From assembly GCA_963700515.1 (NCBI GenBank), contig CAVOXY010000002.1, forward strand, positions 248,001 through 312,000: 64,000 nt of DNA. Reading direction: 5' to 3'. Positions 20,908 through 30,328 of this stretch are shown one piece after another. The stretch's first letter is position 1. Each line of letters opens with the position of its first letter. The stretch comes from JAJRVM01 sp963700515 (GTDB taxonomy: Bacteria > Planctomycetota > Planctomycetia > Pirellulales > Pirellulaceae). The position numbers and the translations under genes were made by a program. The notes below the pieces were generated by a model that searched no databases, was not told the origin of the DNA, and was given only the letters and a program-made list of their open reading frames with translations.

Positions 20908-20992
20908 GATGCCGGGGGCGTATGTGCGTGGCACTTTTCCAAGCTGCTGGTGGCGAGCTTGTCACACCCTGCCAACTTGTCACAATGGATAA
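20720..20992 (+). CDS. Truncated exported protein, duplicate copy 2
   Basis: 90 residues, about two thirds identical over the first 60 to the copy starting at 20498: signal peptide (LVLLAVCLLAAVSYCVAHAD), LVLAPYVWKLSDERDGVRAQ, then TMPGAYVRGTF, a CE2/SGNH-like N-terminal motif. After that the frame turns into unrelated sequence and stops, so only the beginning of the esterase remains. The ATG directly abuts the stop of copy 1. The divergence between copies shows the duplication is not an immediate assembly echo. Confidence 0.45.
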   Translation: MDILRLVLLAVCLLAAVSYCVAHADEAAGQTVQKICIFHEQLVLAPYVWKLSDERDGVRAQATMPGAYVRGTFPSCWWRACHTLPTCHNG

Positions 20993-21024
20993 TATTCGCT
21001 TTTTCAACTACTCAGGAGCAAGCC

Positions 21025-21591
21025 ATGAAAAAGTCACTTGGCGCCAAGACATTGGTCTATCCCACACCAACGTGGATTGTGGGATCGTACGACAAGCAGG
21101 GCAAGAGTAACGGCATGACGGCGGCCTGGGGCGGTATCTGTTGCTCCGATCCGCCATGCGTGGCAGTCTCGCTCCGCAAGGCCACCTATACCTATGGGAG
21201 CCTGATAGAACGCCAGGCATTCACGATCAGTGTCCCTTCACAGAGCCAGGTTAAACTGGCCGACTACTTTGGCTTGAACAGCGGTCGCGATACCGATAAG
21301 TTCGCTGCCACCGGCCTGACCGCGGTCCGCAGTGAGTTGGTGGATGCGCCTTATGTAGAAGAGTTCCCGTTAGTTTTGGAGTGCGTGATTGTGCAGGTCT
21401 TTGAACTGGGCCTGCACACTCAGTTTGTCGGCAAAATCCTCGATGTGAAGGGAGATGAGGAAGTGTTGGACGAGTCGGGAAATCCGGATATCCTGAAGAT
21501 CCTTCCGATCATCTTCTCGCCTGGCAATCGAGCCTACTACGGTGTCGGACCGTCCCTGGGACACGCCTTCGCCGTAGGCAAGGAAATCTAG
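21025..21591 (+). CDS. Flavin reductase family protein (flavoredoxin-like)
   Basis: 188 residues from the ATG at 21025, which follows CAGGAG at a 6-nt gap; the open frame further upstream has no family resemblance. Typical flavin-reductase-like features: LVYPTPTWIVGSYD, NGMTAAWGGICCSDPPCVAV (FMN-binding segment), FTISVPSQSQVKLADYFGL, and the end YYGVGPSLGHAFAVGKEI. Probably a cytoplasmic FMN-binding electron-transfer protein or reductase. Complete and intact. Next gene 42 nt downstream on the same strand. Confidence 0.85.
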   Translation: MKKSLGAKTLVYPTPTWIVGSYDKQGKSNGMTAAWGGICCSDPPCVAVSLRKATYTYGSLIERQAFTISVPSQSQVKLADYFGLNSGRDTDKFAATGLTAVRSELVDAPYVEEFPLVLECVIVQVFELGLHTQFVGKILDVKGDEEVLDESGNPDILKILPIIFSPGNRAYYGVGPSLGHAFAVGKEI

Positions 21592-21633
21592 CTGGATAAC
21601 GGCTGCGCACCTTTTCCCGTAACGGAGCATTGG

Positions 21634-22374
21634 ATGGACGATCCAATCGCATATCGCAGGCACGAAATCGAATGGACCCCCGAAAAAGTCGGCCGTTTTT
21701 GGGATCACTGGTCTGGTCGCGATCCCGATACGTATTTCGGGCAAGTGGTGGGCGATTCTCTGCTTTCACTTGTGTGGCGTGTGGTCGGTCAGATCCCCGA
21801 GCCGATTCTCGATTTTGGCTGCGGCCCCGGATATCTCCTCAGCAAGCTCTTGCACCGCCGCAAACGCTGCGCGGGCGTTGACTTTTCAGCTGAATCCATC
21901 CAGAGCCTTCGCGAAAAGCACGGTCACGATGAGTGTCTGCTGTCTGTCGAGAAAATCAGCACAATCCCGACTCAGCTGGCAGCGGATTCGTTCGCCACAG
22001 TACTTTTCATTGAGACGATCGAGCACTTGCTGCCACACGATGTGCATGCCACGTTGAAGGAGCTGTTTCGCGTGACTGCGCCGGGAGGTTACTTGGTCGT
22101 CACCACACCCAACGACGAAGACCTGGAACGTTTGAAGGTGACCTGTCCGGATTGTGGTTGTCGTTTTCATCGCATGCAACACACGACGCAGTGGACCAAG
22201 GAGACATTGAATTCGTTCATGGTGGAAGTTGGATTCCAACAACGGTTCTGCGACGCAACTCGGCTGGCTAAACGCGGAATGCGGGGTAAGGTCGGGCAGT
22301 TGGCCCGCACCTACCTTCTCAGGCAGATGCCTCCCCACTTGGTCTATATAGGACAGAAAGTCTGTCGGGAGTGA
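21634..22374 (+). CDS. Class I SAM-dependent methyltransferase
   Basis: 246 residues. The SAM-binding glycine motif ILDFGCGPGYLLSKLL lies at ~57-72, the acidic end of the second strand at AGVDFSAESI (~86), then VLFIETIEHLLP and LFRVTAPGGYLVVTTPNDED, a UbiG/methyltransf_11-like arrangement. A CPDCGCRFHRMQH stretch after the core could bind a metal. The substrate is unknown. Only 6 bp separate its stop from the next gene, so the two may be co-transcribed. Confidence 0.82.
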   Translation: MDDPIAYRRHEIEWTPEKVGRFWDHWSGRDPDTYFGQVVGDSLLSLVWRVVGQIPEPILDFGCGPGYLLSKLLHRRKRCAGVDFSAESIQSLREKHGHDECLLSVEKISTIPTQLAADSFATVLFIETIEHLLPHDVHATLKELFRVTAPGGYLVVTTPNDEDLERLKVTCPDCGCRFHRMQHTTQWTKETLNSFMVEVGFQQRFCDATRLAKRGMRGKVGQLARTYLLRQMPPHLVYIGQKVCRE

Positions 22375-22380
22375 TCACCC

Positions 22381-25300
22381 ATGCCGGTGTCTAGATCTTG
22401 TCCGTCCATTGAGCAGCTGTTCATCAGCACTCTCTTGGCAATCAACCTGTTTGTCGTTTCGGCCCCAACCGGCACGGAGGCCCAGGAGAGGGTGCTTCGA
22501 CCTGGCTTCCACGACCAACAAGTCTGGTCCGTCGATGCCGACAAGCCATGGTGGGCGCTGGTCGACATACGAGACATGCTTAATTTGTTCCACCCCTTCA
22601 GCATCTCCCAGCCCGGCGCCCGTGCCGGTGCCAGTGCGACGCTGGTCATCCCGGAGGCTTGGCAGCCACCCATTGCGCTCCGCTTCTACTGCGCTGATGA
22701 TTACTGCGCCAGTGCTGAGCGGCACAAGCCGGGCCAGGTCGGCACCGAAAGTTTCTTTGACCATCGCTTCAAACAGGTGCTGGTGGACGACAAAGTGATC
22801 TGGGAGCGAGATGTGAGCGATGAGAACGTGCATGGTTCGGAGACCAACTTCGTGGTGGATCTCACGCCCCATGTGGTCCCCGGCCGCCCCTTTCAGCTTA
22901 CCTTCCGGGTGTTCGACAAGGTTACCACAACCGAGCGGAATGACCGCGACGTGTGGTTTATCGGTGGCACGTGGTACGCCGCCGGTGACGGCAAGTCGGA
23001 GCAGCCGCCACGGTTCCATACGGCCGTCTGGTTCGCAGACCCGGTGCTGGGCGAGCAGGCCGCCGTGGAACACGCCTCTGAGGGGCAGCGTCCGCATGAA
23101 GCAGTCGTTGCGGCCCGCCACCGCCAGCGCTGGCCCGTGAATCCGCCGGGTGACCAACTGTCGCTGCCCGTTTCGTTGAAGCTTGTCACGCCGGCGACCG
23201 TACCGACTCCCGGCTTTCCACTCTCTTGTGGTATGCCAATGCCACCGGGTCTGCTGCACGACCCGCACTGCCTCACTTTGCGTGGGCCCGCAGGACAAGA
23301 CCTGCCGATTCAGGCGGAGCCGACCGGTTGGTGGCCAGATGGCAGCGTACGGTGGGTGCTGCTGCACTCACTTCTACCCGCTCTCACGCAGGCCGGGCAG
23401 GACTTTCAGCTAGATGTGAGTTCCGTGCCGCAAAATGCGTCGACGAGCATGGTCACGCAGCGAAGAGACGGGGAGGGCGTCAGTCTCGATACCGGCGCGG
23501 TGCGGCTTGAACTGGGTAGCAATCCTGAGCATTTACTTGATTGCGTCATTCGACCCGGTGACCAACACGTTCTGCTGTCCGACCTTGAACTGCGTATGGC
23601 CGTGCTATTGGATGGCCAACGGACGCCTGTGCAGGCCCGGCAAGAACGTCTGGAAGTAGTCGCATCCGGGCCGGTCCGCGCGGAGGTGTTTTGCGCGGGA
23701 GTGCTCGAGGCCGGTGCGCGTCGCCTCGGTCGGTTCACGTGCCGGCTTTATGTCTACGCTGGTCTTCCCACCGTCCAAGTACAGTTTCGCGTGCTCAACG
23801 ACACCAAGCCGGACAACTACCAGGGCACGGCCGACGATGCGCCGCTGGAAGTGCTGGACTTGGCTCTGGTGGCACACGTCGATCCGATGCGCAAAGAGGT
23901 GGCGGTTGGCGTAAACGACCAGGCCCCTGTGGTGGCAACGGACGGCGGTCTGTCGCTGCTGCAGGACTCACCCGAACACTGCTTGGTCGCGCTTGGCAAT
24001 GGAGAAACCAACGAACCGCGGCGGGCACAGGGCTGGATTGTCGCCGGAGAGGTCCAGGCTTCGCTGTGGCGATTCTGGCAGCAGTACCCCAAGACGCTCA
24101 GCTGTGACGGCGACCGTCTGGAAATCGGACTGTTCGTACCGACTACCGACACGCCGGCATATCGACCTCGCTACGGTGAGGCCAAGCGACACGACTTGTG
24201 GCTGACCTTTGGCTCCGGTGCGACTGACCACGCTTCTCAAGAATCTTTTGGGCGTCTCAGCGACGAGCCGCCGCGACTTTTCGACGGACCCTGGTTCTGT
24301 CGTTCTGGGGCGATTGCCTACCTCGAGCCCGATTGGTTTCTTCAGCAGCCGAAGCTGCGCCAGTGGGTAGAGAAGCAATATGGGGACGTTTCCTGTGACC
24401 GCTTTCCTGGGCACTTTGGCTTGCGCAATTTCGGCGACATGCCGTACACGCCGCCACAGTGGCTCAATGGCTACTGGGCGATGGTCCAGGGCGCGCTCAA
24501 CTGGGGGCTGGCCGGCGGAGGCCAGCAGTGGATTGAGCGTAGCAACGAGATCGCTCGGCACATCTCTGACGTGGACGCCGTGCACCTGACGGAAGACAGC
24601 CCCGACTGGGCTCAATGGCACGGTGTCACTTGCGCTCTGGGAACGGATCATTCAGTCCATAACGGCCTGGCGCGTTGGCCGGCATTCCAATTGGGCGAAT
24701 CGCTGATCTTGCACTATTGGATGACCGGCGATGCCGACAGCCGGGAAGCTGGATTGGCCAACGCCGAGTGGTTGATTCGCAACCAGGCCGGTCTGGGATC
24801 GAGCCAGGCCCGGGATCAAGCGCGGCCGATGCTGAGTCTCTTGCGGGCCTGGCAAGTTACGCGAGACGAGCGTTACCGCGAGGCAGCGCAGCGTTATATG
24901 GCCCTGCGTTACCAGATCGAACAGGTTATTGACTGGCGGCGCGGAGCCTATATTCAGCCCACCTACGAGAATTGGCGCTGTGTGTCCGCCGGACTCGACT
25001 CGATGTACGCCATCAACGTCTATGACTACTATCGGCTGACCGGAGATCTCGATGCCGCACAACTGGTCGTGGCGGTGGCGGACTCGGTCTATGCGGAATC
25101 CATGTTGCCGCAAGAGGAGGCGCTCGGGAGCTTCGTGTACTACGTGCGTTACAGCCGCAGTTCATGGTACTACCCGCAGATGGCGATCCTGTTTCACATG
25201 GCCTACGACCTGACCGGCGATCTGCGATTCCTGCGTGCCGGTCGCGCAGCGTTCGCTCGCTACCTGCTCTGCACGGACGGAGCTGGCAACCCGCAATACC

Positions 25301-25431
25301 AGCCGGTTCACAACTTCGGCTGGCTGGATCCAGAGTACGGAGGTTGGGCGGCACGGTTTGCCGATATTGAGACAGCTCCTTTCGATATCACCACTCAGAC
25401 CCCGGAGCCCGATCCAGCCAACTACCAATAG
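22381..25431 (+). CDS. Large secreted YetA/PcRGLX-like protein (exo-rhamnogalacturonan lyase family, PL26-like)
   Basis: 1016 residues with an N-terminal signal-like hydrophobic segment (LFISTLLAINLFVVSAPTGT). Residues ~30-230 form a galactose-binding-like beta region. Residues ~255-345 show the RIFT-barrel start of YetA/PcRGLX proteins: LPVSLKLVTPATVPTPGFPL, CGMPMPPGLLHDPHCLTLRG, WWPDGSVRWVLLH. The C-terminal half is an alpha/alpha-toroid (repeated helices around DSMYAINVYDYYRLTGDLDA and MAYDLTGDLRFLRAGRAAFA), as in that family. It probably removes terminal units from a pectin-like polysaccharide in the periplasm or outside. Catalytic residues not assigned. Intact frame. Confidence 0.6.
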   Translation: MPVSRSCPSIEQLFISTLLAINLFVVSAPTGTEAQERVLRPGFHDQQVWSVDADKPWWALVDIRDMLNLFHPFSISQPGARAGASATLVIPEAWQPPIALRFYCADDYCASAERHKPGQVGTESFFDHRFKQVLVDDKVIWERDVSDENVHGSETNFVVDLTPHVVPGRPFQLTFRVFDKVTTTERNDRDVWFIGGTWYAAGDGKSEQPPRFHTAVWFADPVLGEQAAVEHASEGQRPHEAVVAARHRQRWPVNPPGDQLSLPVSLKLVTPATVPTPGFPLSCGMPMPPGLLHDPHCLTLRGPAGQDLPIQAEPTGWWPDGSVRWVLLHSLLPALTQAGQDFQLDVSSVPQNASTSMVTQRRDGEGVSLDTGAVRLELGSNPEHLLDCVIRPGDQHVLLSDLELRMAVLLDGQRTPVQARQERLEVVASGPVRAEVFCAGVLEAGARRLGRFTCRLYVYAGLPTVQVQFRVLNDTKPDNYQGTADDAPLEVLDLALVAHVDPMRKEVAVGVNDQAPVVATDGGLSLLQDSPEHCLVALGNGETNEPRRAQGWIVAGEVQASLWRFWQQYPKTLSCDGDRLEIGLFVPTTDTPAYRPRYGEAKRHDLWLTFGSGATDHASQESFGRLSDEPPRLFDGPWFCRSGAIAYLEPDWFLQQPKLRQWVEKQYGDVSCDRFPGHFGLRNFGDMPYTPPQWLNGYWAMVQGALNWGLAGGGQQWIERSNEIARHISDVDAVHLTEDSPDWAQWHGVTCALGTDHSVHNGLARWPAFQLGESLILHYWMTGDADSREAGLANAEWLIRNQAGLGSSQARDQARPMLSLLRAWQVTRDERYREAAQRYMALRYQIEQVIDWRRGAYIQPTYENWRCVSAGLDSMYAINVYDYYRLTGDLDAAQLVVAVADSVYAESMLPQEEALGSFVYYVRYSRSSWYYPQMAILFHMAYDLTGDLRFLRAGRAAFARYLLCTDGAGNPQYQPVHNFGWLDPEYGGWAARFADIETAPFDITTQTPEPDPANYQ

Positions 25432-25606
25432 ATCGTTTTGCGGGTCGATTAATGAAGGCTGAAAACACGAGCTGCGACATCCCAGGCAGCAGACTTTTGA
25501 GAAGAAATCTGGCGGGTTGTGACACTGTTCCACGGTCTTCTTCTAGTGATCCATCGTATCGGCATGCCAGCGTCGACTGGCCATCTCGAGCATTGGGAGA
25601 ACCGCC

Positions 25607-27367
25607 ATGCAGAAGGCACCCGCCCGTTTTCACGCCTCGCGATCGAGGAAACCAGGGGATCGGAGGAGACGACCGACGATCCGACCATGCGTTGAGAGAA
25701 TGGAGGACCGCTGCATGCTCAGCGGTATGACCTCGCCGATTGACTACAATCCGCACGACACATCTTTTATGTCCCGCAACCTCTACATGGGCCCGAATCT
25801 CGGCCCGGTGTTGGAGGCCGCTCAAGGAGGCACGGACCTGGAAATCATCACCGCCGTGGGCCAAATGTGGGGAGATGTCCACGAGCGAGATTTCCCGGCC
25901 CGCGCCGAGGCATTTGCCGAGGAGATCTTCGTCGCCCAGCCGCTATTGATCGGCCTCCAAGAGGTCTCGTTGTTCGAGGCCGGCGACGTCTACTACCTCA
26001 CCGGTGGTCAAGCGGCGGGAACGGCCGAAACCATCGACTACTTGGATATCCTGTTGGACAAGTTGAGCGATCGCGGGCTGTCGTACACGACGGTGGTGAC
26101 GACTAACGACTTCGGTGGAAACTTCACGGCGCTGGTTGACCCGACCCTGGGCGCCCTGCAGGACATTCATTACATGGATCGCGACGTGATTCTGGCTCGT
26201 ACCGATCTGCCGGACCCAGCCTTGACGCTCTCAAACGTCCAAAGTGGAAACTTCACGTACAGCGTTCCGCTGAACCTGGGCGGCATGGAAATCCCAATCC
26301 TGCGTGGCTGGAACTCCGTCGATGTGCAGGTGTGGGGACAGGACTTCCGGTTCGTCAATACGCATCTGGAAGATGACAACCCGCTGTATCCTGGCTTCGG
26401 CATGGTTCAAATGGCTCAGGCGGCCGAACTAGTGGGCCCCGGCGGTCCGACGGATACCGAGCTGCCAGTCATTCTGGTCGGCGACTTCAACTCGGCGGCC
26501 GACGGGTCCGGGACACAGAGTTACAGCATCGTGACCGTCGGCGCAGGTTTCACCGACGTCTGGAACCAGACTCATCCCGGCGAGCCAGGCTACACCTGGA
26601 GCGAGAACGACGACTTGCGAGGCGATCCTGTCACGGCTGATGCGGATCCGGGCGAGCGAATCGACCTGGTGTTGTATCGAGGCGACCTGTTTCCGCGGGC
26701 CATGGATCGCGTCATGGCGCCCGTGACGCCCACGGACTCCACGACCGGGCCGCTGTGGCCTTCGGATCACGCTGGCGTGGCGGCGACGCTGAGCCTGCAA
26801 GTCATGGCCAACGGTCGGGAAATCCCCTGGGCCGTGGTGAATGATGACCCACAGCGTCCAGGCGAACAAGCCTTGTTTATTGTGGGGACGGACCGCTCGG
26901 ACAACATCGTCGTCAACCAATACGGCAACGGCAGTGTGTCGGTCTATATGCGGGGCCTCCGAACCCATGAACGCTTCCGCCCGACATTCAATGGGCGGAT
27001 CTACATTCATGCGTCGGCTGGCAACGACATCGTCAACCTGTCGCGAAACGTCTCGCACGATGCCATGGTCTTTGCCGGCGCAGGCCATGACTGCGTGTTC
27101 GGTGGCAGCGGCAACGACGAGATCTCCGGCGGCGCTGGATGCGACTCGCTATTCGGAAATCGGGGAGATGATTGGCTATCAGGAGACGACGGCAACGACA
27201 TCCTGTTTGGCGGTCTAGGAATGGACCGGCTGTACGGCGGAACCGGCGATGACTGGCTATTCGGTGGGCTCGGTGACGATCTACTCGATGGCGGCGACGG
27301 ATACGACTGGCTGTTCGGCGAGGCAGGATCTGATATCCTGGTGGGTGGGGAACGGAATTTCGGCTAA
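25607..27367 (+). CDS. Secreted endonuclease/exonuclease/phosphatase-fold protein with RTX calcium repeats
   Basis: 586 residues; GGGAG precedes the ATG. The N-terminus is Arg-rich and ends VERMEDRCMLSG, a LEPR-XLL-like planctomycete export/anchor motif. Residues ~50-390 are an EEP-fold domain: metal Glu in LIGLQEVSLFEAGD, DVQVWGQDFRFVNTHLED, VGDFNSAADGSG, and the catalytic SDHAGVAATL. The C-terminal ~110 residues are hemolysin-type nonapeptides (GGSGNDEISGGAGCDSLFG, GGTGDDWLFGGLGDDLLDGG), binding calcium as a beta roll. It is probably an extracellular nuclease or phosphodiesterase/phospholipase folded by calcium outside the cell. No type I secretion genes in the window; export may depend on the N-terminal motif. 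Confidence 0.85.
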   Translation: MQKAPARFHASRSRKPGDRRRRPTIRPCVERMEDRCMLSGMTSPIDYNPHDTSFMSRNLYMGPNLGPVLEAAQGGTDLEIITAVGQMWGDVHERDFPARAEAFAEEIFVAQPLLIGLQEVSLFEAGDVYYLTGGQAAGTAETIDYLDILLDKLSDRGLSYTTVVTTNDFGGNFTALVDPTLGALQDIHYMDRDVILARTDLPDPALTLSNVQSGNFTYSVPLNLGGMEIPILRGWNSVDVQVWGQDFRFVNTHLEDDNPLYPGFGMVQMAQAAELVGPGGPTDTELPVILVGDFNSAADGSGTQSYSIVTVGAGFTDVWNQTHPGEPGYTWSENDDLRGDPVTADADPGERIDLVLYRGDLFPRAMDRVMAPVTPTDSTTGPLWPSDHAGVAATLSLQVMANGREIPWAVVNDDPQRPGEQALFIVGTDRSDNIVVNQYGNGSVSVYMRGLRTHERFRPTFNGRIYIHASAGNDIVNLSRNVSHDAMVFAGAGHDCVFGGSGNDEISGGAGCDSLFGNRGDDWLSGDDGNDILFGGLGMDRLYGGTGDDWLFGGLGDDLLDGGDGYDWLFGEAGSDILVGGERNFG

Positions 27368-27825
27368 GCCACACGCCGAACGACGCCGCGCCCCGCGGTC
27401 CCCATAAAGGGACACCCGACCGGGTTGCCGGTTAGTTGGTCTACTCAAGGGCAAGGTGTCGCACGATTGCACCCTGGGGGTCATGACTTTATTGATGGCC
27501 CCGGATGGCCACAGCGCAGCAAGAACGCACGCAATGATCCTCAGGACTACGCCGTACATCTCTCAAGTCCTCGCTGGCTGACGTCCTGACTGGCTGACAA
27601 AGAGTTGGGATAGCGGTGATGCTCTCGCTCAATTCGATTCGAAAGCACGTTCAGTTTGGCATCGACTTCTTCCTTCCTTCTGCGCTCAGTGTGGTTATTC
27701 TAGTTGTGCGGAAATTGTTCTTTTGAGATCGCTGAACTTGACGGTGCTGAAAGAAATGCTTTGGTCCTTCTGAAGGAGTTTAGTGCTTGAGTGGTGCTCA
27801 GTGCCCACTCGAACGGAAAACCACG
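27368..27825. other. Intergenic, 458 bp
   Basis: No gene or repeat family recognised. Any promoter for the radical SAM gene would lie here; I cannot single out -35/-10 boxes with confidence. Confidence 0.45.
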
Positions 27826-29379
27826 ATGAAAGCGGACACGATTCTCGATTCCTGCTTGGGGGACACTGGCGCCTATGTGCACATCCCGTTCTGCCGGTCG
27901 ATCTGCCCCTTTTGTCCTTACAACAAAGTTGTGTATGAGCCTCACCGGGTACGGCATTACTTTGCGGCTCTGCGGCAGGAATTGCAGTGGTATGTTGAGC
28001 GGATGAGTGGCGCCTTCACGTCTCTCTATATTGGCGGCGGAACACCTACTTTGTGCCTCAACGAACTCGCACCACTGGTGGCTGCTATTCCGGTGCAACA
28101 TGAACGGGCGATCGAGGTCATGCCCTCCTGTGCCACGCCAGAGCACCTCAGTCAGCTGCAGGCCATGGGCATTACGTTCATCAGTCTGGGGGTGCAGTCG
28201 TTTCATGCCGACATGCTTCGTTACCTCAAGCGTCCACATTCAGTCGAGGAGAACGTGCGGGCCCTGAATGCCGCCGCCGGTCGATTCGCCTGCGTGGATG
28301 TCGACTTGATTTTTGATGTCTCCTTTGCCGACGAGCAGATCTTCTTGACGGACCTCGAAACCTGTTTTGAGAAAGGCGTCGACCAGGTCTCCACCTATCC
28401 GCTCATGCGATTTGGCTACACTCCATTTGGCAAGGCTGAGCACAATCAGCGGAAAGAACACGAGGTCCTGCACAAAGCCGAAGCGATTGCTGCTCGTTAC
28501 GACTATGAACGTCGGTCGGTCTGGACTTTTAACCGTCGAGATGCATCGAACTACAGTTCGATCACGCGGCCCTTTTTCCTTGGCTTTGGCGCGGGCAGCG
28601 CATCGTATACAGGTCGCATGTTTTTGGTCAATCACTTTTCCGTGGAGCGCTACATTGAACAAATCAAGCGGGGCAACTTACCAATCGCCCGCCGCTTTGA
28701 TTTACCGACGTGTCTCTCATCGGCCTATTATGTCTTCTGGCAGGCGTACACCGGACAAGTGAGGCCAATTCACCTGATGGATTATTTCGGACGCGTGCCC
28801 GCTGCCTGGTGGCACACGGTCTTGCGAGTTCTAGCTGGACTTGGGTGGGTTCAGGTCAATGCGCAGAGGGAAGTTGCGCTCACGTTCGCAGGCCGAGACC
28901 GATACCATAATCTGGAACGCTGGGTGACCTATGGTTTTATCGAGCCGCTCTGGACCGAAATGATGCAGGAGCACAAGGCGGATCACAATCGGGAGGACGT
29001 TACGCAGATGGCGTACCACATCGGGGCGTCGGGTCGAGCAATATCAGCGGTCAAGAAACGACTCTTGCCTTTCATGCTGTCGCTGCTGAGTCAAACAGAG
29101 CAGCGCCTGACCACAACCACACAGCTGTTTCACCGCCTGCCCGGAAGGCTGCGCGTTGGACGGAGGCATTCCCCCCAAAGATCCCCGCGCTCCAACGGTA
29201 CTCGTCTCAATACGAGTCCAGCACCGTGCCGCAGGACGACAATCAATCGCCATCCATTAGTACGAGTTCTGACGAGGCATGAGACAGAACCGTCTGCCGC
29301 CGTGCCGGTTCCGCGCGGCGGAGCGCGACATCCACATTCAAGACGAATAGCTGTCCGTGCTGAAGATACTCGTCGGTGA
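27826..29379 (+). CDS. Radical SAM protein, HemN/coproporphyrinogen dehydrogenase-like
   Basis: 517 residues from the ATG at 27826; a TTG at 27787 is an alternative. YVHIPFCRSICPFCPYNKVV carries the [4Fe-4S] CxxxCxxC motif in the HemN style (FC-x2-CPFC). LYIGGGTPTLC is the SAM-binding GGGTP motif; FISLGVQSFHADMLRYLKRP and VDVDLIFDV also match HemN-type enzymes. It lacks a convincing HemN C-terminal domain, and with no other heme gene nearby it may act on another substrate, as many HemN-like proteins (HemW, methylases) do. From about residue 440 the sequence becomes Arg/Pro/Ser-rich and runs 42 nt into the convergent nitroreductase, so the true end may be earlier. Confidence 0.75.
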   Translation: MKADTILDSCLGDTGAYVHIPFCRSICPFCPYNKVVYEPHRVRHYFAALRQELQWYVERMSGAFTSLYIGGGTPTLCLNELAPLVAAIPVQHERAIEVMPSCATPEHLSQLQAMGITFISLGVQSFHADMLRYLKRPHSVEENVRALNAAAGRFACVDVDLIFDVSFADEQIFLTDLETCFEKGVDQVSTYPLMRFGYTPFGKAEHNQRKEHEVLHKAEAIAARYDYERRSVWTFNRRDASNYSSITRPFFLGFGAGSASYTGRMFLVNHFSVERYIEQIKRGNLPIARRFDLPTCLSSAYYVFWQAYTGQVRPIHLMDYFGRVPAAWWHTVLRVLAGLGWVQVNAQREVALTFAGRDRYHNLERWVTYGFIEPLWTEMMQEHKADHNREDVTQMAYHIGASGRAISAVKKRLLPFMLSLLSQTEQRLTTTTQLFHRLPGRLRVGRRHSPQRSPRSNGTRLNTSPAPCRRTTINRHPLVRVLTRHETEPSAAVPVPRGGARHPHSRRIAVRAEDTRR

Positions 29380-29874
29380 TTTGCGCTCGCTATCTTTCAG
29401 CGGATGGATCAGGTCGGCGGAAGCGGGATAACCTAGCGGTGTCATACCGACGACTTTGGCGTCCGGCGGCACCTCCAGAATGCGTTTCACTTCTGACTCG
29501 ACGAATGAACCGATCCAGCACGTACCGAGTCCCTCCGAGACGGCGGCCAGCATCAAATGATCCATTGCGATGGCCAGGTCAATGTCTACGCTATTGCCGC
29601 TCCCTCCCATCCGCGGATACGCCTGCTTCGGAAATCCGCAGGCTACCACGATGACGGGCGCGTCGGCGATCCACACCTGACCGTTGGCCGCCTGCCCCAG
29701 CTGGTTGCGTCGCGACTGGTCCGACACCAGCACAAAGTGCCAGGGCTGAATATTGCAGGCTGAGGGAGCGGAATGCAGAGCCTGACGCATCCGCGCCATG
29801 ACGTCGTCCGGTATCGTTCTCTTCGCGTAGGATCGTACACTGCGGCGCATGCGAATTGCTTCAAGTACATCCAC
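29338..29874 (-). CDS. Nitroreductase family protein
   Basis: 178 residues. I choose the GTG at 29874 because AGGAGA lies 7 nt upstream and the family start VDVLEAIRMRRSVRSYAKR follows directly; upstream ATGs at 29892 and 29916 lack such a site. FMN contacts in RRSVRSY, SAPSACNIQPWHFVLVSD and the C-terminal GMTPLGYPA are all present. It is a cytoplasmic NAD(P)H-dependent flavoenzyme reducing nitro or quinone-like compounds; physiological substrate unknown. Convergent with, and slightly overlapping, the radical SAM gene. Confidence 0.85.
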   Translation of the reverse strand: MDVLEAIRMRRSVRSYAKRTIPDDVMARMRQALHSAPSACNIQPWHFVLVSDQSRRNQLGQAANGQVWIADAPVIVVACGFPKQAYPRMGGSGNSVDIDLAIAMDHLMLAAVSEGLGTCWIGSFVESEVKRILEVPPDAKVVGMTPLGYPASADLIHPLKDSERKSPTSIFSTDSYSS

Positions 29875-30328
29875 GGTCACTCTCCTGTGCATCGAAAGCT
29901 CGAATAGAGTATCCATGATATCATTGGCACGGGGGCACGCACACCGGTACCTGGAGGTTCCGCTATTGGGCATTTCGCGTCATTTCACGGCACGTGCAAT
30001 GGCGAGCGCTAGCACGCGTGCCAATCTCCTCACGTGCTTGGCAGCCGTGCTGGAGTGACGCAATCATCCGCGATGCAGCTTGGCTTGCGTCACCGGTGGC
30101 TGAGCACCACGGGCTCGTGGCGGTCGACACTCTGCCGCTGGACGATGTCGCATGACGGGCGGCAGCGGTGTACCGATTCACTGACGGCGGATCGGGTTTC
30201 CACATGACCTTGCCCGCCCGGCAGAACTGCTCTAAAATTCGCGAAGTGCGCCGGGCAGTGACAGTGGTGAGTGCGGGTGTTGCTTTGCGACTGACCGCTA
30301 AGTGAGCGTGGACACGAAAGAAGCGAAC
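29875..30328. other. Intergenic region between divergent genes
   Basis: Roughly 450 bp between the leftward nitroreductase and the rightward ATP-grasp gene; promoters for both must lie here. I recognise no repeat family or RNA gene. Confidence 0.45.
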
